Assembly (NCBI RefSeq): GCF_014874095.1
Contig: NZ_JADBEB010000001.1
Coordinates: forward strand, 1,116,001 to 1,180,000
Length of the DNA stretch: 64,000 nucleotides
Direction: 5' to 3'
DNA from: Plantactinospora soyae
Lineage (GTDB): Bacteria; Actinomycetota; Actinomycetes; Mycobacteriales; Micromonosporaceae
The notes under the pieces were generated by a model that was given only the letters and a program-made list of their open reading frames with translations, was not told the origin of the DNA and made no database searches. Each line of letters opens with the position of its first letter. The stretch's first letter is position 1. A program made the position numbers and the translations under genes. This document shows, in pieces, positions 63,207 to 64,000 of the stretch.

Positions 63207-63543
63207 TCGCCGTCTCCCCGCACCGCCGTCGGCAAATCACGGACATGGAACCGTACTACGGGCCCGAACAGGGATCCGACCCGTCGGAGCCGGGCGGCTG
63301 GCGTACCCGTGTGGTGACTGTGTGGCGGGCCTGCCCAAGCTGCTAGAGGCCCACACGGGGGACGGGTCGGCCGACGGGGGCGGAACCGAACAACGGGGAG
63401 GCGGGACCGCCCTCGCGGCGGCCCCGGCCGGTTGGGTTGGGCGGCCCGTCGGGGGGCGGGCCGCCAGGTCAACGGGGGGCGTGGTGACCGACCGGGCGCA
63501 GGCCCGGGCGGCACCGCGCGGCCCCACTCTCCGCAGCCGCCGC
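63207..63543. other. Leader of the second SARP gene without a gene
   Basis: Very GC-rich, with only short shadow frames and no recognisable peptide. It forms the first part of the intergenic region that continues into the 23-bp repeat array. Confidence 0.5.
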
Positions 63544-63643
63544 AGCCCGGATCCCTCAACGGTTCCGGCCCGGATCTGGCAACGGCTGCGGCCCGGATCT
63601 GACCACGATCGCGCCCCGGATTTTCCCGCCGTTTTGGCCCGGG
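63544..63643. promoter_or_regulatory. Five 23-bp-periodic repeats upstream of the second SARP gene
   Basis: CCCGGAT occurs at 63546, 63569, 63592 and 63615, exactly 23 bp apart, with a fifth related CCCGGG at 63638. The flanking bases also agree between units (GGCCCGGATCT at the second and third). This is about two helical turns, and the array lies between divergent genes. Direct-repeat arrays are the known binding mode of SARP activators. The binding protein is inferred. Confidence 0.65.
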
Positions 63644-63734
63644 TTCCTTAGCCGTCTACGAAGCGATTCTTAAGACTCGGCTAAGCGGGCCGCTCAGACT
63701 GGTATCCCGCGCGGTAAACCTGTACACCTTGTCC

Positions 63735-64000
63735 GTGACTCGTCGTCGGGATGTCGATACGGCGGAGCCGCTCACCGAGTGGGTGACGGGTCTGCTGCCA
63801 AAGGTGTCGTCCGAAGATCCCTACGACCGGCCGGCGGGGGGACGGAGCCGCGACCCCGAATTCGAGCCGTACCCATCGCCCGAACCACCCCGCCCGGGTG
63901 GCGGGTGGTCGACGACGGAGCGGAGCCGCGAGCCGCGTTCGTACGCCCAGGACGCCCCGGACCACCGTCCCGGGCCCGGCGGTGGCCTGGATGCCCGCCA
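63735..64000 (+). CDS. Partial gene running off the right edge
   Basis: From a GTG at 63735 (or a TTG at 63729) the frame stays open to the end of the window. It opens VTRRRDVDTAEPLTEWVTGLLPKVSS and then becomes Pro/Arg/Glu-rich. There is no domain yet and no signal peptide. It is divergent from the second SARP gene, with the 23-bp repeat array between, so it may be a target of that regulator. The function cannot be told from this fragment. Confidence 0.5.
   Translation, partial: MTRRRDVDTAEPLTEWVTGLLPKVSSEDPYDRPAGGRSRDPEFEPYPSPEPPRPGGGWSTTERSREPRSYAQDAPDHRPGPGGGLDAR

Overview
The window is high-GC DNA with GTG/TTG starts, frequent 4-bp ATGA/GTGA gene overlaps and typical actinobacterial families: SARP/AfsR regulators, mycelial-type two-component systems, a GH10-CBM2 xylanase, ECF42 with its DGPF partner, and a DUF6244 protein. 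It looks like a chromosomal accessory region of a filamentous actinomycete. DUF6244 and the overall style point to Micromonosporaceae, but this is inference because no rRNA or core marker is present.

Layout. 0-7 kb: a WYL regulator, a secreted carboxylesterase, an SDR, and a divergent SARP/AfsR-type regulator with four CGCTGAC-like heptamers in the shared promoter region. 7.46-17.96 kb: a 10.5-kb segment bounded by a perfect 38-bp direct repeat. The right copy is the 3' part of an intact tRNA-Arg(CCT) gene and the left copy is a tRNA 3' remnant, which is the signature of integration at a tRNA. Inside, most genes are decayed (LysR tail, DUF3224, VOC, GNAT, TetR, epoxide hydrolase), while a CocE-like hydrolase, an SDR, a flavin monooxygenase and a LysR remain intact. 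18.8-20.4 kb: a compact polymorphic-toxin operon (DUF6244 helical protein, CdiA-C-terminal-type nuclease, SitI3-like immunity protein). 20.7-27.9 kb: an orphan OPRTase, a DadA-like oxidase, and a two-component system divergent from a MacB-type ABC transporter.

28-47.7 kb: a secreted FG-GAP protein; several enzyme/regulator pairs (SDR-MerR, SRPBCC-ArsR, MFS-HxlR) with palindromes or repeats between them; a RraA/mannonate-dehydratase/epimerase cluster; the ECF42/DGPF pair; a GH10 xylanase with inverted-repeat operator candidates; a secreted tripeptidyl-peptidase-like hydrolase; DedA, Nudix and royal-jelly-family proteins. The xylanase and the sugar-acid cluster could act in glucuronoxylan use. 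47.9-64 kb: a three-gene signalling unit with one degenerate sensor, a PH-like hypothetical, an AI-2E permease, an F420-type NADP oxidoreductase, AraC, VOC, SnoaL and YafY proteins, DUF805, DUF1877, a uridine-kinase-like P-loop enzyme, a second SARP regulator, and the start of a gene that runs off the window. Between the last two lie five 23-bp-periodic repeats.

Both SARP genes and one sensor kinase contain in-frame TTA codons, so a bldA-type developmental control is possible. Several genes and gene borders between 32 and 62 kb carry short tandem repeats. Every frameshift was read from a single sequence, so sequencing error cannot be excluded.
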